Shown here one piece after another: positions 26,728 to 35,406 of a DNA stretch of 64,000 nucleotides; the first letter of the stretch is position 1; each line of letters starts with the position of its first letter. The DNA lies in contig NZ_JAGXCY010000011.1 of the NCBI RefSeq assembly GCF_018310695.1, positions 1-64,000 of the forward strand, written 5' to 3'. Both the position numbers and the translations under genes were made by a program. The stretch comes from Paenibacillus sp. Marseille-Q4541 (GTDB lineage Bacteria > Bacillota > Bacilli > Paenibacillales > Paenibacillaceae). The notes beneath the pieces were generated by a model. It was not told where the DNA came from and did no database searches. It saw only the letters and a program-made list of their open reading frames with translations.

Positions 26728-27456
26728 TTATGATACATAATCACCGCTATAGCTGATGAGCACGGCATTTCTGACACCGCGGGTTTCGGTAATTTTGTTT
26801 ACAAAGCTGCCTTCGCTATCTTTCAGGCGGACTTCGACGGTTACTTCAATGTTGCCAGCCGTTACTGTCTTTTGTTTTACGTTGTAACGTTTCACGACAT
26901 TGTTCAGCTGTTCAAGAATTTGTTTCTCACTAGCATCGTCTTCACAGTTCACGACAAGAAGATAAGGGGTATCCAGTGTTGTACGTTTAATAAAGAAGAA
27001 CAGAACGAGACCAATAATAGCAGAACCTAACGCAGCGAGTGTGAAGAAACCTGCGCCAGATACAATCCCTGCTGCTGCAGCCCAGAACAAGAAAATGAGG
27101 TCTGTTGGATCTTTAATCGGTGTTCTGAAACGAACAATGGACAGAGCACCAACCATACCGAGAGACAATACGAGGTTGGAGTTAATCGCAATGATCACCA
27201 TCGCCGTTACCATCGTCATACCAATTAGGGAAACGTTAAAACTTTTAGAGTAGAGTACTCCACTGAAGACTCGTTTATATAAGACAAAGATAAAGAGACC
27301 TATCAGGAAAGCTACCGCTAGGCTGATGAGAATTTTCGAAATGCTGATATCGGATGCGAAATTCTCCATCACCGAGTTTTTAATAATATCTGTAAAATTT
27401 GTTGTATCGGAAGTAGCTTGTGTTGCTGCTGCCGTAGTAGAAGTAGTTGCTGCCAT
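26728..27456 (-). CDS. DUF4956-family membrane protein
   Basis: Read from ATG 27456, two bases after the stop of the VTC gene and with GGGAGG upstream; a longer TTG reading overlaps that gene. The 242-residue protein has a Thr/Ala-rich start and four or so membrane helices. It carries the family hallmark MVGALSIVRFRTPIKDPTDL followed by FLFWAAAAGIVSGAG, then a cytosolic domain of about 80 residues resembling an ACT/ferredoxin-like fold. The hallmark recalls MgtC. Function is unknown; co-occurrence with VTC and CotH domains suggests a membrane partner. Confidence 0.88.
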   Translation of the reverse strand: MAATTSTTAAATQATSDTTNFTDIIKNSVMENFASDISISKILISLAVAFLIGLFIFVLYKRVFSGVLYSKSFNVSLIGMTMVTAMVIIAINSNLVLSLGMVGALSIVRFRTPIKDPTDLIFLFWAAAAGIVSGAGFFTLAALGSAIIGLVLFFFIKRTTLDTPYLLVVNCEDDASEKQILEQLNNVVKRYNVKQKTVTAGNIEVTVEVRLKDSEGSFVNKITETRGVRNAVLISYSGDYVS

Positions 27457-27458
27457 CT

Positions 27459-28196
27459 TTAATAATCCTCCCAAGTGTTATACTTTAGAAACTTGCGGCA
27501 AATCACATATTTCGATGCAGACTGCCGGTTTAATCCTTCGAGCTGAAGTGCTATCCTTATGTATTCTGGAATGTACTCATCGAACTTCACTTCCAGAATC
27601 ATCAGGTTTTCGTCAATGGCTCTAACCGGGTCTAGATCTTTGTTGAAAATATCGAGCGCGTGAAGACCTGTTCGCAGATCTTTATCGAACGTAATTCTGA
27701 CGTTGCCATGGTGACAAACGAAAGGCTCCCTTACATAATCAACAATGACTTTCGGACGAAGCATCCGGTCACGCATTTCATGATAAATTTCATACATCAG
27801 CGGTTGATCGGGAACATTCAGTACTTCAAAATCACCTGCAATAATGGATTCATACATTTTTCTTGTCAGGGATACTTTTTGTTTGGCAATAAAATCGCCC
27901 TTTTTCACTTTTTTCTCAAAATGAATGACTTTGTCTTCGACGTTGTAGATTCGAATCCGGTATTTAGCCCGATCACGAATCCCACCTAACTTTTCATGAA
28001 GAGCACGGTTGTCCATATCGTCAAAATACAGACTCCGAATGTGATACTCGCCGGTATCTCCCACATTCTCATCGTACTTCACAATGTTTTTAAGTCTTTG
28101 CCGTAAAATTGTATACTGATGCTGATTAATGAGAAACTTGAGTTCATGACGGTACTTTACCGGTTTATTCAGCTCTACATGAACGGGGGTAAGCAT
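27459..28196 (-). CDS. VTC-domain protein (polyphosphate polymerase-like)
   Basis: A 245-residue triphosphate-tunnel-type protein related to the catalytic domain of yeast VTC4, which makes polyphosphate from ATP. Basic and acidic tunnel motifs occur in order: KYRHELKFLI, YHIRSLYFDD, AKYRIRIYN, IHFEKKVKKGDF, LRPKVIVDYVREPF, VRITFDKDL, LEVKFDEYIPEYI and SASKYVICRKF. It is predicted cytosolic. It is the first gene of the three-gene unit and probably acts with the DUF4956 membrane protein. Polymerase activity is inferred from the fold only; an alternative phosphotransfer reaction is possible. Confidence 0.88.
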   Translation of the reverse strand: MLTPVHVELNKPVKYRHELKFLINQHQYTILRQRLKNIVKYDENVGDTGEYHIRSLYFDDMDNRALHEKLGGIRDRAKYRIRIYNVEDKVIHFEKKVKKGDFIAKQKVSLTRKMYESIIAGDFEVLNVPDQPLMYEIYHEMRDRMLRPKVIVDYVREPFVCHHGNVRITFDKDLRTGLHALDIFNKDLDPVRAIDENLMILEVKFDEYIPEYIRIALQLEGLNRQSASKYVICRKFLKYNTWEDY

Positions 28197-28505
28197 AAAT
28201 TACACCTCTCTTTCTAAGATGGTCTCCGCTTAGCAGATCATAATGAAGATGAAACAAATCTATCAATTTATTTCGCTAATTGGATTGTTGGTTTGTTATT
28301 GGCTTGAGACACATCTTACTTGGACTCTGTGAACTGTATTTGAACTGAACCTTAAAAATAGATGAAATTTACATTCTCTTTACAAAACTAGCGAACAGAT
28401 TTTATAAAATGCCGATTTGACTTCTACTTTCACTGGGGTGTATCTTATCAAACAGTTGCATGTACAACGTTAGACTAAAAGAAATAGATAGAATGGAGGA
28501 AGGAG
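28197..28505. other. 309-base divergent promoter region
   Basis: This gap separates the minus-strand VTC unit from the plus-strand phosphoesterase gene. It is A/T-rich and contains the PhoP-like repeats at 28368-28384 plus weaker in-phase hexamers (TTTATA 28401, TTGACT 28417, TTTCAC 28428). TTGACT at 28417 with TATCTT at 28441 is a possible sigma-A promoter for the phosphoesterase. No short gene is evident. Confidence 0.45.
28368..28384 (+). promoter_or_regulatory. Two exact PhoP-consensus hexamers
   Basis: TTTACA (28368-28373), five bases, TTTACA (28379-28384). Both match TT(A/T/C)ACA exactly with the spacing expected for PhoP dimers. It sits about 120 bases upstream of the metallophosphoesterase start and 170 bases from the VTC start. 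My rough estimate is that such an exact pair occurs by chance about once in several windows of this size, so it is suggestive only. Confidence 0.5.
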
Positions 28506-29744
28506 ATGAACCGCAAGGATACGATGTGGATTGTCATAGTCGCTTTCGTCATCATCGCTGTAGTGCTCGGTATGAGGTGGTTCACACAAGCGGATTCAGA
28601 AAAAAATGGTAATCCGATTATTGTGAATACGATAAGTGAAGATTCCACCACAAGCCGAGCGTTTACTTGGCAAACGGATGGGAATAAGTTACCTGCCAAA
28701 CTTCAGCTTATGGAAGGGGAAGAAGCTACTTTTGAAGGGGATCAGATATTGAACTATGAAGGAACAACGTCTTCCATTGACTTGGATACAGGCTCAACCG
28801 TATGGGTTCATAAAGTTGAAGCAACGAATCTTAAGCCAGGTACGAAATATCAATATCGTGTAGGAGATGGATCCGACGAAGGATGGAGTAAAGTCCTTAC
28901 TTTTGAAACTGCCCCTGTTACTAATGACTTTACATTTGTCTACACTACGGATTCGCAAGGGGAGACGCGAAGCGATTTTGAATTATGGAAGAATACAATG
29001 GATAAGGCTTTGAAGACGTTCTCGGGTGCTTCTTTTGTTGTTCATGCGGGAGATTTTGTTGAAGATGCGGGGTCAGGCGATGCTTGGAACTTTTTTATGG
29101 AAGCAAGCACTGCATGGATTAGTCGAATTCCTATCGTACCCGTGATTGGTAATAACGATGTCGTGGACGGCGAATTCGGACGGTTTGCTTCTTTTTTCAA
29201 TACACCAGACAACGGTGCTTCCAAACTTTCAGGAACAGAAACCAATTACTCTTTTGAATACGGAAGTGCACATATTGCCGTACTCAATACGGAGGGCAGT
29301 ATTAAGCAACAGACGGAGTGGTTAGAAGAAGATTTGGCAAATACGGATAAAGAGTGGAAAATTGTTGCGATGCACCGGCCTATATATGGAGGAAATACCT
29401 ATAAGAAAATTCAGGATTGGGCAGAAGTAATCGATGAATATGAGGTTGATTTGGTCCTTCAGGGCCACAATCATGAGTATTCGAGATCCTATCCGGTACG
29501 AGACGGACAAATTACGGGCGATGGCTCAGATTCTATTCGTAATCACGAGGGGACTGTGTATGTAGTTGCTAATGCAAGTGGCCCTAAGTTTAATGAGCAA
29601 AAAGTTGATCAATTTTATCACAAGGTCCATTTCCAGAATTACAAGCAAATGTTTGCTGGAATTACGATTCAGGATCATACGCTGACGTATCAAGCATACG
29701 ATCTGGATGGAAATCTTCTAGATGAGTTTCATATCCAGCATTAG
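28506..29744 (+). CDS. Membrane-anchored metallophosphoesterase with N-terminal fibronectin-like domain
   Basis: A 412-residue protein with an N-terminal membrane anchor (about residues 7-24), a purple-acid-phosphatase-type fibronectin III domain (about 36-135) and a calcineurin-like phosphoesterase domain. The metal-binding blocks are TTDSQGE, HAGDFVEDAG, IGNNDV, AMHRPIYGG and GHNHEYSRSYP. The third block reads GNND where relatives have GNH[ED], so the usual catalytic His is replaced while the metal-ligand Asn remains. It faces outside and likely hydrolyses extracellular phosphoesters. GGAGG precedes the ATG. Confidence 0.89.
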   Translation: MNRKDTMWIVIVAFVIIAVVLGMRWFTQADSEKNGNPIIVNTISEDSTTSRAFTWQTDGNKLPAKLQLMEGEEATFEGDQILNYEGTTSSIDLDTGSTVWVHKVEATNLKPGTKYQYRVGDGSDEGWSKVLTFETAPVTNDFTFVYTTDSQGETRSDFELWKNTMDKALKTFSGASFVVHAGDFVEDAGSGDAWNFFMEASTAWISRIPIVPVIGNNDVVDGEFGRFASFFNTPDNGASKLSGTETNYSFEYGSAHIAVLNTEGSIKQQTEWLEEDLANTDKEWKIVAMHRPIYGGNTYKKIQDWAEVIDEYEVDLVLQGHNHEYSRSYPVRDGQITGDGSDSIRNHEGTVYVVANASGPKFNEQKVDQFYHKVHFQNYKQMFAGITIQDHTLTYQAYDLDGNLLDEFHIQH

Positions 29745-29766
29745 TTGCTATTACAATGATTTCAAT

Positions 29767-29835
29767 AAACGGTCTTCGGAACGGATTACAGCAAGATGCT
29801 GTGAGCAACGTTTCAGAAGAGCCGTTTTTTATTTT
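29767..29835 (+). terminator. Terminator after the phosphoesterase gene
   Basis: AAACGGTCTTC pairs with GAAGAGCCGTTT (one bulged base) and a run of T follows. The loop contains a second small stem, CAGCA/TGCTG. Confidence 0.8.
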
Positions 29836-29923
29836 ACGAACATATTAATGAAAAGACGCAGTTGGTTTAGCATTGAAAATAGTAAGACAGGGTCTTAAAT
29901 TTGTAAGGGTTTCCAAATTTGTG

Positions 29924-29953
29924 TTGAAAAGTGTTTGACTTCAATGTTATTAT
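29924..29953 (+). promoter_or_regulatory. Candidate sigma-A promoter for the GH43 gene
   Basis: TTGAAA (29924-29929), 18 bases, TATTAT (29948-29953). It lies in the 334-base gap between the phosphoesterase and GH43 genes, which otherwise holds the terminator, A/T-rich repeats and a candidate cre. Transcription would begin near 29960, leaving an untranslated leader of about 115 bases. Confidence 0.4.
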
Positions 29954-30014
29954 TTAACAAACAACTAAATAGGTTTATATAAGTGTTAATTATAATTATA
30001 ATTGTATTTGTATT

Positions 30015-30028
30015 TGTAAGCGTTTTAT
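30015..30028 (+). promoter_or_regulatory. Candidate CcpA cre site
   Basis: TGTAAGCGTTTTAT matches 12 of 14 positions of TGWAANCGNTNWCA, with both deviations in the last CA. It lies downstream of the proposed promoter and 50 bases before the GH43 start, a position suited to roadblock repression of a polysaccharide-degrading enzyme. Confidence 0.45.
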
Positions 30029-30078
30029 CCTGGGTATAGTCTTCATTATTTATGAACGTAAAAAGGAGAGGATCGCGT

Positions 30079-32460
30079 TTGTATCCATTATTCAAGCGAA
30101 GTAAAAAAGCGGCTATACTGACGACAACACTAACCGTTTTATGCAGTGTTGTAGGTTCTAGCGGTTCCATTTCTGTTAGCGAGGCAAAGGGTTCTAATCA
30201 TGAGACAATTCCTGTTTTTCAAGAGGCTTCTGTTCATGATCCATCTGTCATTAAGGTAGATGACACGTATTACGTATTCGGCTCACACCTGGCAGCAGCG
30301 AAATCAACGGATCTCATGAGTTGGAATTTAATTGATTCCGGGGTTAGGGACGGGAACAAGTTAATTCCGAATGTTACCGAAGAGTTGAAGGAGACCCTTT
30401 CATGGGCACAGTCAGATACCCTCTGGGCAGCGGATGTCATTCAGCTGGAGGATGGGCGTTTCTATATGTACTACAATGCCTGTAAAGGAGATTCTCCAAG
30501 ATCTGCGCTTGGTGTTGCAGTAGCTGATCAAATTGAAGGTCCTTATAAGGATGAAGGGATATTACTGAAATCAGGAATGTGGGGCGAAGCGGGAGAAGAT
30601 GGTACCATCTATGATGCCACGAAGCATCCGAATGTCGTCGATCCTGACGTTTTTTATGATAAGAATGGAAAGCTGTGGATGGTCTATGGATCGTATTCTG
30701 GAGGTATTTTCATCTTAGAGTTGGACCCGAAAACAGGCAAAACACTCCCAGACCAAGGTTACGGCAAACGATTAATTGGCGGTAACCACAGCCGTATTGA
30801 AGGGCCTTATGTACTATATCATCCGAAAACAGATTATTATTATCTGTACTTATCATATGGTGGGCTAGACTCTTACGGCGGATACAACATGCGAGTGGCT
30901 CGATCTAAAAACCCCGATGGACCTTACCTTGATGCTGAAGGGAATGACATGACCCAGGTCAAATCAGACCCTACTCTGCCTCTTTTTGATGATCGCTCCA
31001 TTGAACCTTTCGGCGTAAAGCTGATGGGGAACTATCAGTTTACAAGAGAAATTGGAGATCCGGGATCAGGTTCCGGCATTGGTTACGTATCTCCGGGTCA
31101 CAACTCTGCCTACTACGATAAGAAGACAGGCAAGTCATTTCTAATTTTCCATACCCGCTTTCCTGATCGAGGAGAAGAACATGAAATACGGGTTCACGAA
31201 ATGTATATGAATGCAGACGGCTGGCCTGTGGTAGCACCTTATCGTTATACCGATATCGAGCACAAGAAAAATATCAATGCAAATGACATCCAAGGAATTT
31301 ATAAAATAATTAATCACGGAAAGGATATTTCCTCGACTATCAAAACTTCGGTGAATGCTGTTTTTGAGAAAAAAGGGAAGATTACAGGTGACATTAAGGG
31401 CACGTGGAGTCTTGGGAAAAACGGAGAGGCTGTTCTGAATGTAGATGGTGAAAAATATAGTGGTGTTTTCTCAAGAGAATGGGAGTCAGTCAGCGAACAA
31501 ACCGTGGTCACATTTACCGTTCTTTCTGACCAAGGGGTCTCTCTCTGGGGCAGTCGTATGGAAGAGCGGAAAGATCGTGATGTAGTGACTGCGGTCAAAA
31601 ATGAATTATCTCTTGGAGACACGTCTGCGGTATATCAGGATCTTAAGTTACCAGTCAAAGGAAGTGAGAACAGCACAATTAATTGGGTATCGTCCAATAA
31701 AGCGGTCATTTCTGATCAAGGGGTCGTCACAAGACCTGCAGCAAGTACTGGTGAGGCAACCGTTCGCCTTACGGCAACGATCCAAAAAGGAACAGTGAAG
31801 GAAACAAAAACATTTGATGTAAAAGTACTTGCTCAAATAACGGGGCCTGTAATAGCGAGTTATCATTTTGAAGATCTTCAGGGGACAAAAGTGAATGATG
31901 TAAGCGGAAATGGGCTGACCGGAGTACTTCAAGGAGGAGCTTCTTCACAGTCTACAGGTAAAAAAGGTGCAGCACTGCAGTTTGACGGAGGTAACGGGTA
32001 TATGCAGGTTCCTAACCTCGTAACCGATGCGAATGATTTTACTTTTGCAGCTTGGGTGAAATGGAATGGGGGAGGAGACTGGCAGCGTATCTTTGATTTT
32101 GGTAATGGGCTAGGAAAGCATATGTTCCTTACTCCTTCCCAAAGTTCTGGCGTGTTACAGTTCACGATTCATAACGGAGTAGATCAAAGTTTGCTCTCAC
32201 AAGCGAAATTTCCTGTTAATGAATGGACACACGTAGCGGTTACCTTAGACGGGAATACAGGGAAGCTGTACGTAAACGGTAAGCCAGTCGCAACTAACAA
32301 TGAGATGACGTATGATCCGAAAGAGTTGCTTACAACGGAAGCTTACCTAGGGAAAAGCAGATTTGCAGCAGATCCTTATTTAAGTGGAAGTCTGGATGAA
32401 GTCAGCATATATAACAAAGCTTTGAGAGAGGAAGAAATTCTGGATTTGATGTCAGAGTAA
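30079..32460 (+). CDS. Secreted GH43 endo-arabinanase-like protein with Ig-like and LamG domains
   Basis: I start at TTG 30079 because AAGGAG at 30063-30068 precedes it; an ATG 27 bases upstream has no ribosome site. After a signal peptide (about 1-40) comes a five-bladed GH43 propeller (about 55-430). Its catalytic acids are HDPSVI (Asp base), VDPDVFYD (Asp) and RIEGPYVLY (Glu acid), matching endo-alpha-1,5-L-arabinanases. An atypical Ig-like domain (about 510-590, GENSTINWVSSN-type strands) and a C-terminal LamG/concanavalin-like domain (about 600-790) probably bind polysaccharide. Total length is 793 residues. It is monocistronic. Confidence 0.91.
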   Translation: MYPLFKRSKKAAILTTTLTVLCSVVGSSGSISVSEAKGSNHETIPVFQEASVHDPSVIKVDDTYYVFGSHLAAAKSTDLMSWNLIDSGVRDGNKLIPNVTEELKETLSWAQSDTLWAADVIQLEDGRFYMYYNACKGDSPRSALGVAVADQIEGPYKDEGILLKSGMWGEAGEDGTIYDATKHPNVVDPDVFYDKNGKLWMVYGSYSGGIFILELDPKTGKTLPDQGYGKRLIGGNHSRIEGPYVLYHPKTDYYYLYLSYGGLDSYGGYNMRVARSKNPDGPYLDAEGNDMTQVKSDPTLPLFDDRSIEPFGVKLMGNYQFTREIGDPGSGSGIGYVSPGHNSAYYDKKTGKSFLIFHTRFPDRGEEHEIRVHEMYMNADGWPVVAPYRYTDIEHKKNINANDIQGIYKIINHGKDISSTIKTSVNAVFEKKGKITGDIKGTWSLGKNGEAVLNVDGEKYSGVFSREWESVSEQTVVTFTVLSDQGVSLWGSRMEERKDRDVVTAVKNELSLGDTSAVYQDLKLPVKGSENSTINWVSSNKAVISDQGVVTRPAASTGEATVRLTATIQKGTVKETKTFDVKVLAQITGPVIASYHFEDLQGTKVNDVSGNGLTGVLQGGASSQSTGKKGAALQFDGGNGYMQVPNLVTDANDFTFAAWVKWNGGGDWQRIFDFGNGLGKHMFLTPSQSSGVLQFTIHNGVDQSLLSQAKFPVNEWTHVAVTLDGNTGKLYVNGKPVATNNEMTYDPKELLTTEAYLGKSRFAADPYLSGSLDEVSIYNKALREEEILDLMSE

Positions 32461-32479
32461 AATAATTGGGTAGTTAAAC

Positions 32480-32528
32480 AGCCGTAAGACGGGAGGATTG
32501 TTTCTAAAGGTATATCCGTCTTACGGCT
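32480..32528. terminator. Perfect 13-bp hairpin between convergent genes
   Basis: AGCCGTAAGACGG (32480-32492) pairs with CCGTCTTACGGCT (32516-32528) across a 23-base loop. The T tracts are weak on both sides, so termination strength is uncertain. Confidence 0.7.
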
Positions 32529-32548
32529 ATTTACGTTACATTATGATA

Positions 32549-33025
32549 TCAATCATAGAAAGAAACGGTCGCAGATCCTCCAAATGCTTTATATACATAA
32601 AATTCAGCTTTCTTGTTGTCACCATCAACGAATCCGCCAATGCTGCGGAAGGCTCCGCAATCACCAGCAGTTAAATATACATAGCCAACCCGATCATCTG
32701 CGTTGCTAGGATCATATTCATACAAATTATAATAGCCTGATGGTCCAGAATTAAGGCAAACCAAGAAGTCCCCTCCGCTGGAATTAGCAATTGCACTGGA
32801 AGTAGTGAAGGTGGACGATCCCAAGTAATCCCATTCCCCCGCTCCCAAAGGTGAAACCACACCGTTCGTAGCCACACCCGGAGTTGCTACATTTTCACTC
32901 GTCACGTCTTCATTAGGCACACTTTCACTTGCTAGTGCAGTTGAGAATGGAATGCTGAGTGCCATCGTTAAGGCAAGAGCAAAGGTTAATCCTTTTTTCT
33001 TTTTTACTTCAAACCATTTGTTCAC
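32549..33025 (-). CDS. Small secreted protein of unknown function
   Basis: A 158-residue product from GTG 33025, with GGAGG nine bases upstream. A clear signal peptide (KKKKGLTFALALTMALSIPF) is cleaved near STALAS. The mature domain starts after a Val/Pro/Asn-rich spacer and is about 95 residues of Gly/Ser/Tyr-rich beta strands with exactly two cysteines (LVCLNSG and GDCGAF), likely a disulfide. The compact beta fold resembles secreted inhibitors, carbohydrate-binding proteins or bacteriocin-like proteins, but I recognise no family. Confidence 0.82.
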   Translation of the reverse strand: MNKWFEVKKKKGLTFALALTMALSIPFSTALASESVPNEDVTSENVATPGVATNGVVSPLGAGEWDYLGSSTFTTSSAIANSSGGDFLVCLNSGPSGYYNLYEYDPSNADDRVGYVYLTAGDCGAFRSIGGFVDGDNKKAEFYVYKAFGGSATVSFYD

Positions 33026-33122
33026 TTTTACATACCTCCAATGTTCTAGTGATAAGACATTGAAAAATTTACCATAAATTCCTATTAAGTGATATGTGAC
33101 TATTTTCCTTTTTTTGTATGAG

Positions 33123-33905
33123 TTATTGCCTATTCGAGGTAGAAAAACGTGAACATAACTGAAAGGTTACAGATACAAATAATACGCTGAGGATTCCTGA
33201 ATCAATTACTCGAACGACGAATACTCCATATTCCGATAGGGTAATCGGTTCAATCACCATCCAGAGGAACAGGATCAAAATCATGAGAAGAATGAGGGAT
33301 ATCCAGTACTTCCATTTTCCAGAGCGTAGGTTTATCCCATCTATAGAGAGTGAATTACCACTTCGTTTTTTCCATAGGAGGGTCAAGAAACAGATGAATA
33401 TAATAAATAATCCAAGCAAAGTGCTGCCATGTTGCAATAATTTATATACAGGAATGTCGAAAGTGGATATGGATATTGTTTCTTGCAAAATCCCCCATCT
33501 TACTGCCATGAAACCTCCCTTGTGCGTAAAGGAATCCCATACTACATGCGTTATCATTCCAAGGAGCGCAGAATAAAGAAAGACAATAACCGATATCCAG
33601 GTCTGTCTAGTTCCGTTATTTGATTTTACTGACTCGGTGAAAACCGGCTGCACAAGATGGGGAAGATTTTGGAAAAACGGATCAAAAATAATATAACGAT
33701 ATACGATATAAATGAGGGCTACCAGCGGGAGGTTGTAAATGAAAAAACCAAGTAAGGAATGACCGATCTCCCCGGCAGGTCTACCTCTCAGAAAATACTC
33801 GAAATCTGGAGCCATACTACCTAGTACGAGTGCAGTGAAGTGGAAATAGGTATTCGTTTTGATAAATGGCAGCACGGCTGCGGGATGAGCAAAGGTGAGT
33901 GGCAT
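33123..33905 (-). CDS. DUF4184-family membrane protein
   Basis: A 260-residue polytopic protein with the DUF4184 N-terminus MPLTFAHPAAVLPF, followed by GSMAPDFEYFLRGR and GHSLLGFF, and later GMITHVVWDSFTHKGG. The conserved His and Asp residues of these segments resemble metal-dependent membrane hydrolases of the YdjM type. About six membrane helices are visible. The biological role is not known. GAGGAA lies upstream of ATG 33905. Confidence 0.9.
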   Translation of the reverse strand: MPLTFAHPAAVLPFIKTNTYFHFTALVLGSMAPDFEYFLRGRPAGEIGHSLLGFFIYNLPLVALIYIVYRYIIFDPFFQNLPHLVQPVFTESVKSNNGTRQTWISVIVFLYSALLGMITHVVWDSFTHKGGFMAVRWGILQETISISTFDIPVYKLLQHGSTLLGLFIIFICFLTLLWKKRSGNSLSIDGINLRSGKWKYWISLILLMILILFLWMVIEPITLSEYGVFVVRVIDSGILSVLFVSVTFQLCSRFSTSNRQ

Positions 33906-34006
33906 GGATGTTCCTCTTTCTTTTTTAGTTTAGCAAACCAAAGCATGCTACAAGGTGTTAACTATATATCTTCATTACTTTTACTATGAAATGGTGGGAA
34001 GCCCAC

Positions 34007-35371
34007 ATGAAAGACGATATAGAAGATCAAAATGTAGCCAAAGTGATGAAAAAAAATTCGGATGAATCCCCGAAAAGTCAACGTACGAATACAAAAACAC
34101 CACATCGTAACACAAAATCACCTCAACCGAAATGGAGTAAGCGAGTATTATATATTATTGGATCGACGGCCGTGTTACTTTTCGCTTTGCTCATATTGGA
34201 AAGGAACGGAGTATCCGAAGAAAGCATGTTACAGACTACATTGTCAGGGAAAGTAAGCTACATCGATTTTATTCGCAGAGATCCCACGCTGTATAATGCG
34301 GTGAAGCATGATTTATTGCAGGATGTGAACATCACAGATACCAACGTAGATTATTCACTAACGGTAGATGGACTCATTGCCGATGAAAAAAAAGCTGTTA
34401 TTTTATATACATTAAAAATACCTAATCAAGAAAGTAGAAAAGATTCTTTACTTGAAGTGGAAATACTTGATGGGAATGGAGTTGCATTAAGCAGTTACGG
34501 ATGGCTGCCAGTAAGAACAAATGAAAAGGAAAGTAAAGAAAAAATGTTGACAAACGCGAGTATACATACAGTTGAAGCAGGTGTAGAGGGAATCATCCCA
34601 GATACATTAATCTTAAACATCAAAATAGATGATAAACAGCTTCATGTGACCATCCAAAACGATCAAAATCGATATGCTCATATGAAAAAAACGGTCCAAC
34701 CTGAACAAACCTTTTCTATTGGTGATCAAAAATTGACGGTCCATGAAGTTGTCATTACTCCCCTTACGGCTTATGTAAAATTAACAGCTGATCCGCTGAA
34801 TACAAGAAAGATCAACGGTATGATTTCCTTATCCCTGATGAATAAGGAAAGGAGATTTTATCCAGAGCAAGGTGGATACGGAGATGTATCTTTAACGGAT
34901 GGATATACTGCCCGATTTTTTAGCACCTATTTTGATGATTCTTCGCCAGTGTATCTGGTGTCAGAGGGGGCCTATATCTCAGATAAGGATACAAAATTAG
35001 TTGTGAATACAGATACGAAAGAAACTTTGGAGACACCAAGTGATAATATTACCCTGTCTGAGGTCCTAGTTAAGGATGATCAGATAGAAATCGGTATTCT
35101 CACAAAAGAGATTGACCTTCCTGTTCCTAATCAATCTAGGAGTTTTATGTTACTAGATAGCAGGTATACTTTTACAGATTCAGAGGATAACGAATATAAA
35201 ATACTTAATGACTTTGGAACAGGATGGAATCATTTAGAAGGAAGCAAGGCAGAACAAATGTCATATTATTCGATTCCTAAAGAAAACTATAAACAGCCGC
35301 TGACTTTTGCCATCAATGAGTATCCCGGTTATGTGAAAGAAAAAGTCAAAATTCTATTGGATTCGAAATAA
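34007..35371 (+). CDS. DUF4179-type membrane-anchored protein
   Basis: I favour ATG 34007 (after GGTGGG) over an in-frame ATG 21 bases earlier that lacks a ribosome site. The 454-residue product has a polar, Lys/Thr-rich cytosolic N-terminus and one membrane helix (VLYIIGSTAVLLFALLIL, about residues 45-63). A long extracellular beta-rich region resembles the DUF4179 domain found with anti-sigma factors and surface sensors. No ECF sigma factor gene is adjacent. The C-terminal segment SIPKENYKQPLTFAINEYPG reappears in the decayed copy just downstream. Confidence 0.8.
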   Translation: MKDDIEDQNVAKVMKKNSDESPKSQRTNTKTPHRNTKSPQPKWSKRVLYIIGSTAVLLFALLILERNGVSEESMLQTTLSGKVSYIDFIRRDPTLYNAVKHDLLQDVNITDTNVDYSLTVDGLIADEKKAVILYTLKIPNQESRKDSLLEVEILDGNGVALSSYGWLPVRTNEKESKEKMLTNASIHTVEAGVEGIIPDTLILNIKIDDKQLHVTIQNDQNRYAHMKKTVQPEQTFSIGDQKLTVHEVVITPLTAYVKLTADPLNTRKINGMISLSLMNKERRFYPEQGGYGDVSLTDGYTARFFSTYFDDSSPVYLVSEGAYISDKDTKLVVNTDTKETLETPSDNITLSEVLVKDDQIEIGILTKEIDLPVPNQSRSFMLLDSRYTFTDSEDNEYKILNDFGTGWNHLEGSKAEQMSYYSIPKENYKQPLTFAINEYPGYVKEKVKILLDSK

Positions 35372-35406
35372 TCGCTTCTTGGATAGCAGAGAGGAGAATG
35401 GAATGA

